Shown here piece by piece: positions 1-5,507 of a stretch of 16,182 nucleotides of DNA (positions within the stretch are counted from its first letter, which is position 1; each line of letters opens with the position of its first letter). The stretch comes from CAZKEG01 sp964601575 (GTDB taxonomy: Bacteria > Desulfobacterota > Thermodesulfobacteria > Thermodesulfobacteriales > Thermodesulfatatoraceae): contig CAZROA010000113.1 of the NCBI GenBank assembly GCA_964601575.1, forward strand, positions 1-16,182, given 5' to 3'. The position numbers and the translations under genes are program-made. The notes under the pieces were generated by a model, which was not told where the DNA came from, made no database searches, and saw only the letters and a list, made by a program, of their open reading frames with translations.

Positions 1-258
1 GACACGTCTGTAAAAGGGGAAGTCTTTCAGAGAAAGGGGCTCCTGAAAACAAAGGCCACCGTATATAAATCCTGCCAAAAAGACCGCGACCCAAAGAAAG
101 GAAAGCCGTCTAAAACTAGAGATTACCAATGTAAAAAAGACTACAAAAAAGACCTTCTGTTCCCCCTCCCAAGCCAAAAATAGGGCCAGCCCAAAGAGGA
201 GAGCTGTTTTCTGAAGGGAATTGGCCTCAATCAAAGGCCTTCTGTTTGTAAAACTCAC
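1..258 (-). CDS. Partial membrane protein, probable ComEC/Rec2 N-terminus (competence DNA channel)
   Basis: The frame is open for 86 codons, from a GTG at 258-256 to the left window edge, so only the N-terminus is present. A TAG sits directly upstream in the same frame, and no ATG lies in the fragment. An AAGG stands about 8 bases before the GTG. The start is polar (SFTNRRPLIEANSLQK). It is followed by hydrophobic stretches at about residues 18-30, 36-49 and 53-71, split by short charged turns (EGEQK, RR), and then QEPLSLKDFPFYRRV. Several short membrane segments, the last ending near LAGFIYGGLCF, followed by a soluble stretch, resemble the N-terminal membrane part of ComEC/Rec2, the inner-membrane channel for single-stranded DNA uptake. 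That is inference from pattern. The diagnostic OB-fold, competence and beta-lactamase-like domains lie outside the window. Another polytopic membrane protein is possible. It is separated from rplQ by a probable terminator. Confidence 0.6.
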   Translation of the reverse strand, partial: MSFTNRRPLIEANSLQKTALLFGLALFLAWEGEQKVFFVVFFTLVISSFRRLSFLWVAVFLAGFIYGGLCFQEPLSLKDFPFYRRV

Positions 259-330
259 CTAAAAGGCCTTAGATTTAGAATGTCCTCAAAGACTTTTAGA
301 TATTTCGGTTTCTCTTATGAGTTCCCAAAA
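259..330. other. Short non-coding gap between the operon end and the next gene
   Basis: This AT-rich stretch lies between the U-rich tail of the rplQ terminator and the GTG of the membrane-protein fragment. It should hold the promoter of that gene. I see no convincing -35/-10 pair with normal spacing on the minus strand. A TTGGGA is followed by TATCTA about 20 bases later, which is too far apart to call. Confidence 0.5.
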
Positions 331-388
331 GAAAACAAAAATAAGGAAAGACGGCGTCCTCCGAGTCTATTCGGTTCAGAGGACGCCG
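331..388 (-). terminator. Probable intrinsic terminator after rplQ
   Basis: Positions 352-361 and 379-388 form a perfect 10-bp inverted repeat (CGGCGTCCTC / GAGGACGCCG) with a 17-base loop. On the minus strand the stem is followed at once by a T-rich run (TCTTTCCTTATTTTTGTTTTC, positions 351-331). It begins 5 bases after the rplQ stop codon. Stem, U-tract and position together fit a Rho-independent terminator that ends the ribosomal transcript. Confidence 0.8.
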
Positions 389-393
389 ATCTA

Positions 394-1098
394 TTATTTC
401 TCTTCGGTAGGTTTAGCTTCGGAAGGGGACTCTTCGGTGGCCTCGGCTTTTTCTTCTGTCTCAGAGACAGCCTCGGCCTCTCTAGCCTCGGCCTTGGATT
501 CTTCGGCCTCGACCTTGGCCTCTTCAGCCTGGGGCCCTTCGGCCTTGCCCTCGGTCTCTTCCGCTTTCGCCTCGACTTCTTGGACCTCGGGTTTAGCCTC
601 TTCTACTTGAGTTTCAGCCTGGGCCTCTTCTGTCTCTACCTCGGGTTTTGGTTCTTCAACCTTAGGCTCCTCCCTCTTCGGAGCCATGGCCAAGGCCGCT
701 TTATCGGCCTCGATCTTCCTTCGGGAACGCTTGTGTTCGAGCTTTTCCGCCACCAGCTCCACAATAGCCATCATGGCAGCATCACCCCGACGGGGCCCTA
801 TCCGGACGATCCGGGTATAACCGCCCTGCCGGTCACCAAAACGTTCCTTGGCCTCGGCAAAGAGTTTACGAACAAGTTCTTTATTTTGGAGTACGGCCAG
901 GGCCTGCCGCCTGGCGTGTAAATCACCCCGCTTGGCCAAGGTGATCATCTTGTCTGCGGCTCGCCGGAGTTCCTTGGCCTTGGCTAGGGTGGTGGTAATG
1001 CGCTCATGCACAAAAAGCGAGTTCAAAAGATTGCGGATCAAGGCCCGCCGATGTTCCCACTTGCCTACCAGCCGACGGCTTCTCTTTCTGTGCCTCAT
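394..1098 (-). CDS. rplQ: Ribosomal protein bL17 with long acidic C-terminal tail
   Basis: bL17 of the large subunit, near the peptide exit region. Residues 1 to about 121 are the normal core: the start MRHRKRSRRLVGKWEHRRAL, the segment LFVHERITTTLAKAKELRRAADKMITLAK, and GGYTRIVRIGPRRGDAAMMAIVEL. The usual length is about 115-130 residues, but this protein has 234. From about residue 142 to the end, the tail is almost only Glu, Ala, Lys, Pro, Val, Thr and Ser, with about 35 Glu, no Asp, no aromatic residue and no Cys. It contains loose repeats such as EEAKPEV, EEAKVEAEE and KAEAREAEA, so it is probably disordered. Frame and composition run smoothly from core to tail, so a frameshift is unlikely. 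ATG start with GGAGTGAG upstream, 11 bases after rpoA. It is the last gene before the terminator. Acidic L17 tails are known in some other phyla, such as Actinobacteria. Confidence 0.97.
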   Translation of the reverse strand: MRHRKRSRRLVGKWEHRRALIRNLLNSLFVHERITTTLAKAKELRRAADKMITLAKRGDLHARRQALAVLQNKELVRKLFAEAKERFGDRQGGYTRIVRIGPRRGDAAMMAIVELVAEKLEHKRSRRKIEADKAALAMAPKREEPKVEEPKPEVETEEAQAETQVEEAKPEVQEVEAKAEETEGKAEGPQAEEAKVEAEESKAEAREAEAVSETEEKAEATEESPSEAKPTEEK

Positions 1099-1109
1099 GG
1101 TCTCACTCC

Positions 1110-2129
1110 CTAACCCTCTTTATTCTCTTCGCTCTCCGGTGGTTTCCAATCCGGGATCTCCATCCCGAAGGAAAGACCCATTTCCGCCAGGATCTTCTTG
1201 AGCTCATTCAAACTCTTACGACCAAAATTTTTGGTCTTAAGCATCTCGGACTCGGTCTTCTGGACCAGTTCACCGATATAGCGAATATTGGCGTTCTTCA
1301 GACAATTGGCCGAACGAACCGAGAGTTCGAGTTCGTCGATCTTTTTGTCCAGATATTGATAATATTCGGGCTTCTTTTCCTCTTCTCTCTCGGCCTCGGC
1401 GGCCTTTTCTTCCTCGGCAAAATTGATGAAGACAGTCAACTGATCCTTCAGGATCTTGGCAGCATAGGCCAAAGCGTCTCGAGGATCAACCGTCCCATCG
1501 GTCCAAATCTCCATCACCAAGCGATCATAGTCGCTTCGACGCCCCACCCGGGCTTGGGTCACGGTGAAATTCACCCTGGTGATCGGAGAAAAGATGGCGT
1601 CTACCGGAATGACACCGATCTCTTTACTCTGAGACAGTTCTGCTGGATGATACCCTTTGCCCCACTGCACATGGAGTTCCATCTTAAGGCGACCACCTTT
1701 AGTTAAAGTGGCAATATGGAGATCTGGATTGACGATCTCAGCCTGGCCGTTGGTCTGAATATCTCCGGCCTTTACCTCACCCTCTTCTTCCTTTTCCAAA
1801 ACAAAAACCTTAGGCTCTTCATCAAACAATTTGAACCTGACTTGCTTTATATTGAGGATAATGTCCACTACATCTTCTACTACTCCAGGAAGACTAGTAA
1901 ACTCATGTGGTGCACCCTCGATCTTCACCCAGGTGACCGCTGCCCCTTGAAGAGATGACAACAAGACCCGCCGCAGGGCATTCCCCAGAGTAACCCCAAA
2001 ACCTCGTTCCAAAGGTTCAACGATAAATTTGCCGTAAAACGGAGGCTTTGTGTCTTCGTCTATCTGGACACCTTTTGGTTTAATCAGCTCAAGCCAATTC
2101 CGGCTAACGGGCACCTTGGTCTCGACCAT
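1110..2129 (-). CDS. rpoA: DNA-directed RNA polymerase alpha subunit
   Basis: 339-residue alpha subunit, which dimerises to nucleate RNA polymerase assembly and contacts UP elements and activators. The N-terminal domain (to about residue 237) has the YGKFIVEPLERGFGVTLGNALRRVLLSSL core at 32-60. A Glu/Lys-rich linker at about 238-258 leads to the C-terminal domain. That domain carries VRSANCLK at 271-278, with Arg272 matching E. coli Arg265, then NIRYIGELV and FGRKSLNELK. I chose the ATG at 2129, which has GGGTGA at 2135-2140. A GTG 39 bases further upstream lies inside the hairpin and would add a non-conserved basic leader. It follows rpsD after an unusually long 82-base gap and precedes rplQ by 11 bases, so it may be tuned separately from the ribosomal genes. 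Confidence 0.98.
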   Translation of the reverse strand: MVETKVPVSRNWLELIKPKGVQIDEDTKPPFYGKFIVEPLERGFGVTLGNALRRVLLSSLQGAAVTWVKIEGAPHEFTSLPGVVEDVVDIILNIKQVRFKLFDEEPKVFVLEKEEEGEVKAGDIQTNGQAEIVNPDLHIATLTKGGRLKMELHVQWGKGYHPAELSQSKEIGVIPVDAIFSPITRVNFTVTQARVGRRSDYDRLVMEIWTDGTVDPRDALAYAAKILKDQLTVFINFAEEEKAAEAEREEEKKPEYYQYLDKKIDELELSVRSANCLKNANIRYIGELVQKTESEMLKTKNFGRKSLNELKKILAEMGLSFGMEIPDWKPPESEENKEG

Positions 2130-2156
2130 CTTTCTCACCCTTTTTCTTTTTATGAA

Positions 2157-2194
2157 AATGGGCCTCACCTTTTAACGGAAAGGCGAAGCCCATT
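2157..2194 (-). promoter_or_regulatory. Strong 16-bp hairpin in the rpsD-rpoA gap
   Basis: Positions 2157-2172 and 2179-2194 are inverted repeats. In the minus-strand RNA they give a 16-bp stem, with 14 Watson-Crick pairs and 2 G-U pairs, and a 6-base loop. It lies wholly between the rpsD stop and the rpoA ribosome binding site. The stem is followed by TTCATAAAAAGAAAAAGGG rather than a long T-run, so it is not a classical terminator. Roles that fit are an mRNA processing or stability element, a weak attenuator lowering rpoA expression, or a protein-binding leader. The structure is seen in the sequence; the role is inferred. Confidence 0.7.
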
Positions 2195-2211
2195 AAACCA
2201 CCCTTAGCCTA

Positions 2212-2844
2212 TTATCTGGAGTAAAACTCAACGATGAGCTGTTCTTGAATAGGCATGGTAATATCTTCGCGCGTTGGGAGCGCCTTGACTTTGCCCCGAA
2301 AGTTGTCTTTGTCAAGCTCAAGCCATTGGGGGACACCTCTTCGAATCACGGCCTCGAGATTGTCCAAGATCTCCTGGTTCTGACGATATTTTTCCTTAAG
2401 CTCGATCACATCTCCCACTTTGACCTGATAAGATGGAATATCTACCGGGCGACCGTTGACCAAGAAAAGTCCATGGGCCACCATTTGCCGGGCCTGCATC
2501 CTAGAAGCGGCAAAACCAAGGCGATAGACCACATTATCCAGCCGACGCTCAAGGAGTTGTAAGAGATTGTGACCGGTCTGCCCGCGCATCCGGTCGGCCC
2601 GTTCAAAGTAGCGGCTGAACTGCTTTTCTGAGACCCCGTAAATGCGTTTGACTTTTTGTTTTTCACGCAAACGCACGCCATAGTCTGACCGCTTGGCCCT
2701 CATCTGCGCCTGGCCGTGTTGGCCCGGTGGATAACTACGACGCTCAAAGGCACATTTATCCGTATAACAACGCTCACCCTTTAAGAACAATTTCATCCCC
2801 TCTCGGCGACACAAACGACAACGAGGCCCTGTATATCTACCCAA
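2212..2844 (-). CDS. rpsD: Ribosomal protein uS4, zinc-binding form
   Basis: 210-residue uS4, a primary 16S rRNA binder that starts 30S assembly and lines the mRNA entry channel with S3 and S5. The N-terminus GRYTGPRCRLCRREGMKLFLKG begins a zinc knuckle of C9, C12, C26 and C31 (CRLC, CYTDKC), the C+ form. SYPPGQHGQ and KRSDYGVRLREKQKVKRIYGVSEKQF are typical. The S4 RNA-binding domain follows (LLQLLERRLDNVVYRLGFAASRMQARQMVAHGLFLVNGRPVDIPSYQVKVGD). The end FYSR is normal. The start codon is TTG at 2844-2842, supported by AGGAGG 9 bases upstream and by the family N-terminus. In other bacteria S4 represses its own operon by binding mRNA; the hairpin just downstream of this gene could be examined for that. 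Confidence 0.98.
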   Translation of the reverse strand: MGRYTGPRCRLCRREGMKLFLKGERCYTDKCAFERRSYPPGQHGQAQMRAKRSDYGVRLREKQKVKRIYGVSEKQFSRYFERADRMRGQTGHNLLQLLERRLDNVVYRLGFAASRMQARQMVAHGLFLVNGRPVDIPSYQVKVGDVIELKEKYRQNQEILDNLEAVIRRGVPQWLELDKDNFRGKVKALPTREDITMPIQEQLIVEFYSR

Positions 2845-2853
2845 GGCTTATCT

Positions 2854-2859
2854 CCTCCT
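2854..2859 (-). promoter_or_regulatory. Ribosome binding site for the TTG start of rpsD
   Basis: A perfect AGGAGG, within AAGGAGGAG, stands 9 bases before the TTG at 2844. No ATG or GTG lies in the family-consistent position, so this site decides the start. Confidence 0.85.
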
Positions 2860-2871
2860 TCTGGTCACAGA

Positions 2872-3264
2872 TTAAATTCTTCTCTTCTTCGGGGGGCGAC
2901 ACCCGTCGTGCGGAATGGGTGTCACGTCTTTGATCAAGGTGATCTGAAAACCAGCGGCCTGAAGGGCACGAAGGGCCGCCTCACGCCCGGCACCAGGCCC
3001 TTTCACATAGACCGCTACCCGACGCATACCGTGTTCCATGGCCCTCCTCGCTGCCGCCTGGGCGGCAAGCTGCGCAGCATAAGGCGTCCCTTTACGGGAA
3101 CCTTTAAACCCTTCTGTCCCGCCGCTAGCCCAAGCCACGGTGTTCCCCTGTTTGTCCGTAATGGTGACGATGGTGTTGTTAAAAGTGGCATGAATATGGG
3201 CAATACCCTCGGGAATGTTCTTTTTTTCCTTTTTCTTACCCCTTACTCTACGACGCCTAGCCAT
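2872..3264 (-). CDS. rpsK: Ribosomal protein uS11
   Basis: 130-residue uS11, on the 30S platform, where it helps form the E-site mRNA path. After a basic leader (MARRRRVRGKKKEKKNIPEG), the protein shows the conserved AHIHATFNNTIVTITDKQGNTVAWASGG, then GFKGSRKGTPYAAQLAA, VYVKGPGAGREAALRALQ and the C-terminal signature DVTPIPHDGCRPPKKRRI. The length is normal. ATG start, 13 bases after rpsM, with AAGGGGTGAAGG just upstream. It sits in the standard place between rpsM and rpsD. Confidence 0.98.
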   Translation of the reverse strand: MARRRRVRGKKKEKKNIPEGIAHIHATFNNTIVTITDKQGNTVAWASGGTEGFKGSRKGTPYAAQLAAQAAARRAMEHGMRRVAVYVKGPGAGREAALRALQAAGFQITLIKDVTPIPHDGCRPPKKRRI

Positions 3265-3277
3265 CTTCCTTCACCCC

Positions 3278-3652
3278 TTACTTTTTACGTCTACCACGCA
3301 AAGACGACGGCCTCGGACCCTTACGCGTCCGCGCATTGGCCCTGGTCCGCTGCCCACGCACCGGAAGCCCCATCCGATGACGCAGCCCTCGATAGCACCC
3401 CATATCCATCAGGCGCTTGATATTACTAGTCACCTCACGCCTTAGATCACCCTCTACCTTGTACTGACGCTCCACTATATGCCGGATCCTCGTCAACTCC
3501 TCTTCGGTAAGATCTTTGGTCTTTTTGTTCCAGTCCACTTCCGCCTGGGTCAAAATCTTCTGCGCCAGTGTCCGACCTATGCCGTAGATGTAGGTCAGGG
3601 CAATCTCTATGCGCTTGTTATCTGGAATGTCAACTCCTGCAATACGTGGCAA
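3278..3652 (-). CDS. rpsM: Ribosomal protein uS13
   Basis: 124-residue uS13, in the head of the 30S subunit, which contacts the P-site tRNA through its tail and bridges to the 50S. The family start PRIAGVDIPDNKRIEIALTYIYGIG follows directly after a TTG at 3652-3650, which has AGGAGG 7 bases upstream. The nearest in-frame ATG is at 3703, inside rpmJ, and would add 17 residues unknown in the family, so TTG is the start. The middle (LTEEELTRIRHIVERQYKVEGDLRREV) and the tail GLRHRMGLPVRGQRTRANARTRKGPRP are typical. It lies 16 bases after rpmJ and opens the alpha block. Confidence 0.97.
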   Translation of the reverse strand: MPRIAGVDIPDNKRIEIALTYIYGIGRTLAQKILTQAEVDWNKKTKDLTEEELTRIRHIVERQYKVEGDLRREVTSNIKRLMDMGCYRGLRHRMGLPVRGQRTRANARTRKGPRPSSLRGRRKK

Positions 3653-3659
3653 GGCTAGC

Positions 3660-3665
3660 CCTCCT
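3660..3665 (-). promoter_or_regulatory. Ribosome binding site for the TTG start of rpsM
   Basis: A perfect AGGAGG, within AAAGGAGGG, lies 7 bases before the TTG at 3652. It fixes the start of S13 and argues against the upstream ATG inside rpmJ. Confidence 0.88.
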
Positions 3666-3668
3666 TTC

Positions 3669-3782
3669 TTAACCCTGTCTCTGTTTATGACGCGGATTTT
3701 CACAGATGATGCGTACCACTCCCTTGCGTCGGATCACCTTGCACTTTCGACAACGTTTCTTGACCGAAGCTTGCACCTTCAT
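3669..3782 (-). CDS. rpmJ: Ribosomal protein bL36, zinc-binding form
   Basis: A 37-codon gene in its usual place between infA and rpsM. Conceptual translation begins MKVQASVKKRCRKCKVIRRK and continues GVVRIICENPRHKQRQG. Cys11, Cys14, Cys27 and His32 are the zinc ligands of the C+ form. bL36 is the smallest large-subunit protein and stabilises 23S rRNA near the L7/L12 stalk base and the GTPase centre. ATG start at 3782 with AGGAGAAGGG upstream, and TAA at 3671-3669. Gaps are 11 bases to infA and 16 bases to rpsM. The length is exactly that of the common short bL36. Confidence 0.97.
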   Translation of the reverse strand: MKVQASVKKRCRKCKVIRRKGVVRIICENPRHKQRQG

Positions 3783-3793
3783 CGTCCCTTCTC

Positions 3794-4033
3794 CTAACGG
3801 TGTTTACGGTCTTTTTTACTCCCTCGATAGACAATTCGCCCTCTGGTCAAATCATAGGGCGAAAGTTCGACAATGACCTTATCTCCGGGCAAGATACGAA
3901 TATAGTGTACCCGCATTTTGCCCGAAATGTGGGCCAGGACCTTGTGACCATTTTCCAATTCCACCCGAAACATGGCATTTGGTAAGGCCTCGACCACCGT
4001 TCCTTCGACTTGAATGGCATCTTCTTTCGGCAT
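3794..4033 (-). CDS. infA: Translation initiation factor IF1
   Basis: 79-residue IF1, an OB-fold protein that occupies the A site of the 30S subunit during initiation and assists IF2 and IF3. It begins MPKEDAIQVEGTVVEALPNA. The core FRVELENGHKVLAHISGKMRVHYIRILPGDKVIVELSPYDLTRGRIVYR is close to family consensus. Most bacterial IF1 proteins have 71-73 residues. This one ends in an extra basic tail (GSKKDRKHR) of about seven residues. ATG start only 2 bases after the map stop, with GAGGGG upstream, so it is probably translationally coupled to map. Confidence 0.97.
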   Translation of the reverse strand: MPKEDAIQVEGTVVEALPNAMFRVELENGHKVLAHISGKMRVHYIRILPGDKVIVELSPYDLTRGRIVYRGSKKDRKHR

Positions 4034-4035
4034 GC

Positions 4036-4833
4036 TTACCCCTCTAGCCGCGAAAGGATTTCCGGACCCTTGGCCGTGATAACGATTGAATGTTCAAAAT
4101 GAGCCGCTAGCCCTCGATCTTTAGTCACCGCTGTCCACCCGTCGGGAAGCACCTCGATCTCATAGCCGCCGGTCACCACCATAGGCTCGATAGCCAAGAC
4201 CATCCCAGCCTTAAGCCGTGGGCCCTTACCCGGCCTGCCAAAATTGGGAACCTCTGGAGGCTCGTGTAAAGCTTGCCCTATCCCATGGCCCACATAATCG
4301 CGGATAACGTTATACCCATGCCTTTCGGCATGGCGCTGAATGGTAACGGATATATCCTGAAGGCGATTCCCGATACGGGCCTTCTCAATGGCCAAATACA
4401 AGGCCTCTTCCGTAACCTTCATCAAGCGTTTGGCCTCAGCGGAGACCTCACCTACCGCCACGGTAAGCGCCGCGTCCCCGTAATAGCCCTCGTATATGGC
4501 CCCAAAATCAAGGCTCACTATATCGCCTTCTTTTAAAACCTTTTCTTTGAGCGGCATTCCGTGTACTACCTCTTCGTTCACAGAAACACACAAACTAAAG
4601 GGGTAGCCACGGTAGCCCTTAAAGGCTGGCCGGGCTCCCCTTTTTTGACAAATCTCTTCGGCAATGCGATTTAAATCCCAACCCGTTACACCAGGCTCGA
4701 TTATCTCCCGCAATGTGGCCAATACTTCGGCCACCACGGCATTTGCCTTGCGCAATAACTCTATTTCCCAAGGGGCCTTAAGCCTTATCCCCGAAGGACC
4801 CTTGGCACCTGGTGTAACGATCGTCTTACGCAA
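4036..4833 (-). CDS. map: Type I methionine aminopeptidase
   Basis: 265-residue enzyme that removes the initiator Met from new proteins. The five metal ligands of the pita-bread fold are all visible: Asp109 (LDFG), Asp120 (GDAA), His183 (GHGIG), Glu216 (IEPM) and Glu247 (HFEHS). Each is exactly 12 residues beyond its E. coli MAP counterpart. Catalytic-site His91 (VVHG) and His190 are present. The start appears to be TTG at 4833-4831: it is the first possible start after an in-frame stop, and the next candidate is an internal TTG at residue 27. The ribosome site is weak (AGGTGG, 9 bases upstream, inside the end of adk). Residues 1-12 are an N-terminal extension relative to E. coli. The standard neighbours are adk and infA. 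Confidence 0.96.
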   Translation of the reverse strand: MRKTIVTPGAKGPSGIRLKAPWEIELLRKANAVVAEVLATLREIIEPGVTGWDLNRIAEEICQKRGARPAFKGYRGYPFSLCVSVNEEVVHGMPLKEKVLKEGDIVSLDFGAIYEGYYGDAALTVAVGEVSAEAKRLMKVTEEALYLAIEKARIGNRLQDISVTIQRHAERHGYNVIRDYVGHGIGQALHEPPEVPNFGRPGKGPRLKAGMVLAIEPMVVTGGYEIEVLPDGWTAVTKDRGLAAHFEHSIVITAKGPEILSRLEG

Positions 4834-4838
4834 AACCT

Positions 4839-5483
4839 TTAGCCACCTAAGACTTTAACGATCCTATCAAAAATTTCGTCAATGGAGCCCATTCCGTCAA
4901 TCCGATGGAGGACTCCTTTCTTTTCATAGAATTGGATAATGGGCTCGGTCTGCTCGTGATAGACCTTGAGACGGTTCCTCACCGTCTCTTCATTGTCATC
5001 CGCCCGCTGATAGAGCTCACCGCCGCAAACGTCACACTTACCCTCTTCCTTGGGCGGCTTGAAAATGACATGATACATCATGCCACAGTTCTTGCAAGTA
5101 CGGCGCCCGGTAAGCCGTTTGACCAGCTCATCATCCGGGACGTCGATGCAAATAGCATAGTCGATCTTCTTCCCCATCTTCTCAAGGAGCTTGTCCAGGG
5201 CCTCGGCCTGAGGTACGGTCCGCGGAAAGCCATCCAAAATAAAGCCCTTCTCACAGTCAGGCTGCTTCAAGCGCTCTTCGACCATGCCAAGCACGATTTC
5301 ATCCGGCACAAGCTGACCCTTGTCCATATACTCCTTGGCCTTCTGTCCAAGCTCGGTCCCCTTGGAAAGGTGCTCCCGGAACATATCACCGGTTGAGATC
5401 TGGGGAATACCATACTTTTCAGCGATCTTCTTGGCCTGTGTACCCTTACCAGCCCCCGGCGGTCCCAAAAATACGATGTTCAT
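4839..5483 (-). CDS. adk: Adenylate kinase, zinc-lid type
   Basis: 214-residue cytosolic enzyme that interconverts ATP + AMP and 2 ADP. The P-loop GPPGAGKGTQ is at residues 7-16, followed by the AMP-binding region PQISTGDMFREHL and FILDGFPRTVPQAEAL at 81-96. The long lid (about 127-163) carries a zinc site formed by Cys130, Cys133, Cys150 and Cys153. The Cys4 lid is typical of Gram-positive, Deltaproteobacterial and thermophilic enzymes, whereas E. coli Adk lacks it. ATG start with AAAGGAGGGGG upstream. It follows secY by 24 bases and is 5 bases from map. Confidence 0.98.
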   Translation of the reverse strand: MNIVFLGPPGAGKGTQAKKIAEKYGIPQISTGDMFREHLSKGTELGQKAKEYMDKGQLVPDEIVLGMVEERLKQPDCEKGFILDGFPRTVPQAEALDKLLEKMGKKIDYAICIDVPDDELVKRLTGRRTCKNCGMMYHVIFKPPKEEGKCDVCGGELYQRADDNEETVRNRLKVYHEQTEPIIQFYEKKGVLHRIDGMGSIDEIFDRIVKVLGG

Positions 5484-5507
5484 AACCCCCTCCTTTCTAT
5501 TGCTTTT

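Noticed and set aside
420..680. Tandem-repeat-like GCCTCGGCC/TTCGGCC stretch
   Set aside because: The units vary in length and sequence and follow the codons of the acidic L17 tail. It is coding low complexity, not a CRISPR or an independent repeat element.
280..921. Long plus-strand reading frame (Leu/Gly/Phe-rich) opposite rplQ
   Set aside because: It is the antisense of the Glu/Ala-rich L17 tail, whose GAG/GCC-type codons leave the opposite strand without stops. The product is low-complexity, has no family resemblance and overlaps the terminator.
2130..2168. GTG extension of rpoA
   Set aside because: It begins within the rpsD-rpoA hairpin and adds 13 non-conserved residues, while the ATG at 2129 has a good ribosome site and the family N-terminus.
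3653..3703. Upstream ATG extension of rpsM
   Set aside because: The extra 17 codons lie inside rpmJ and have no family match. The TTG at 3652 has a perfect ribosome binding site and the correct S13 N-terminus.
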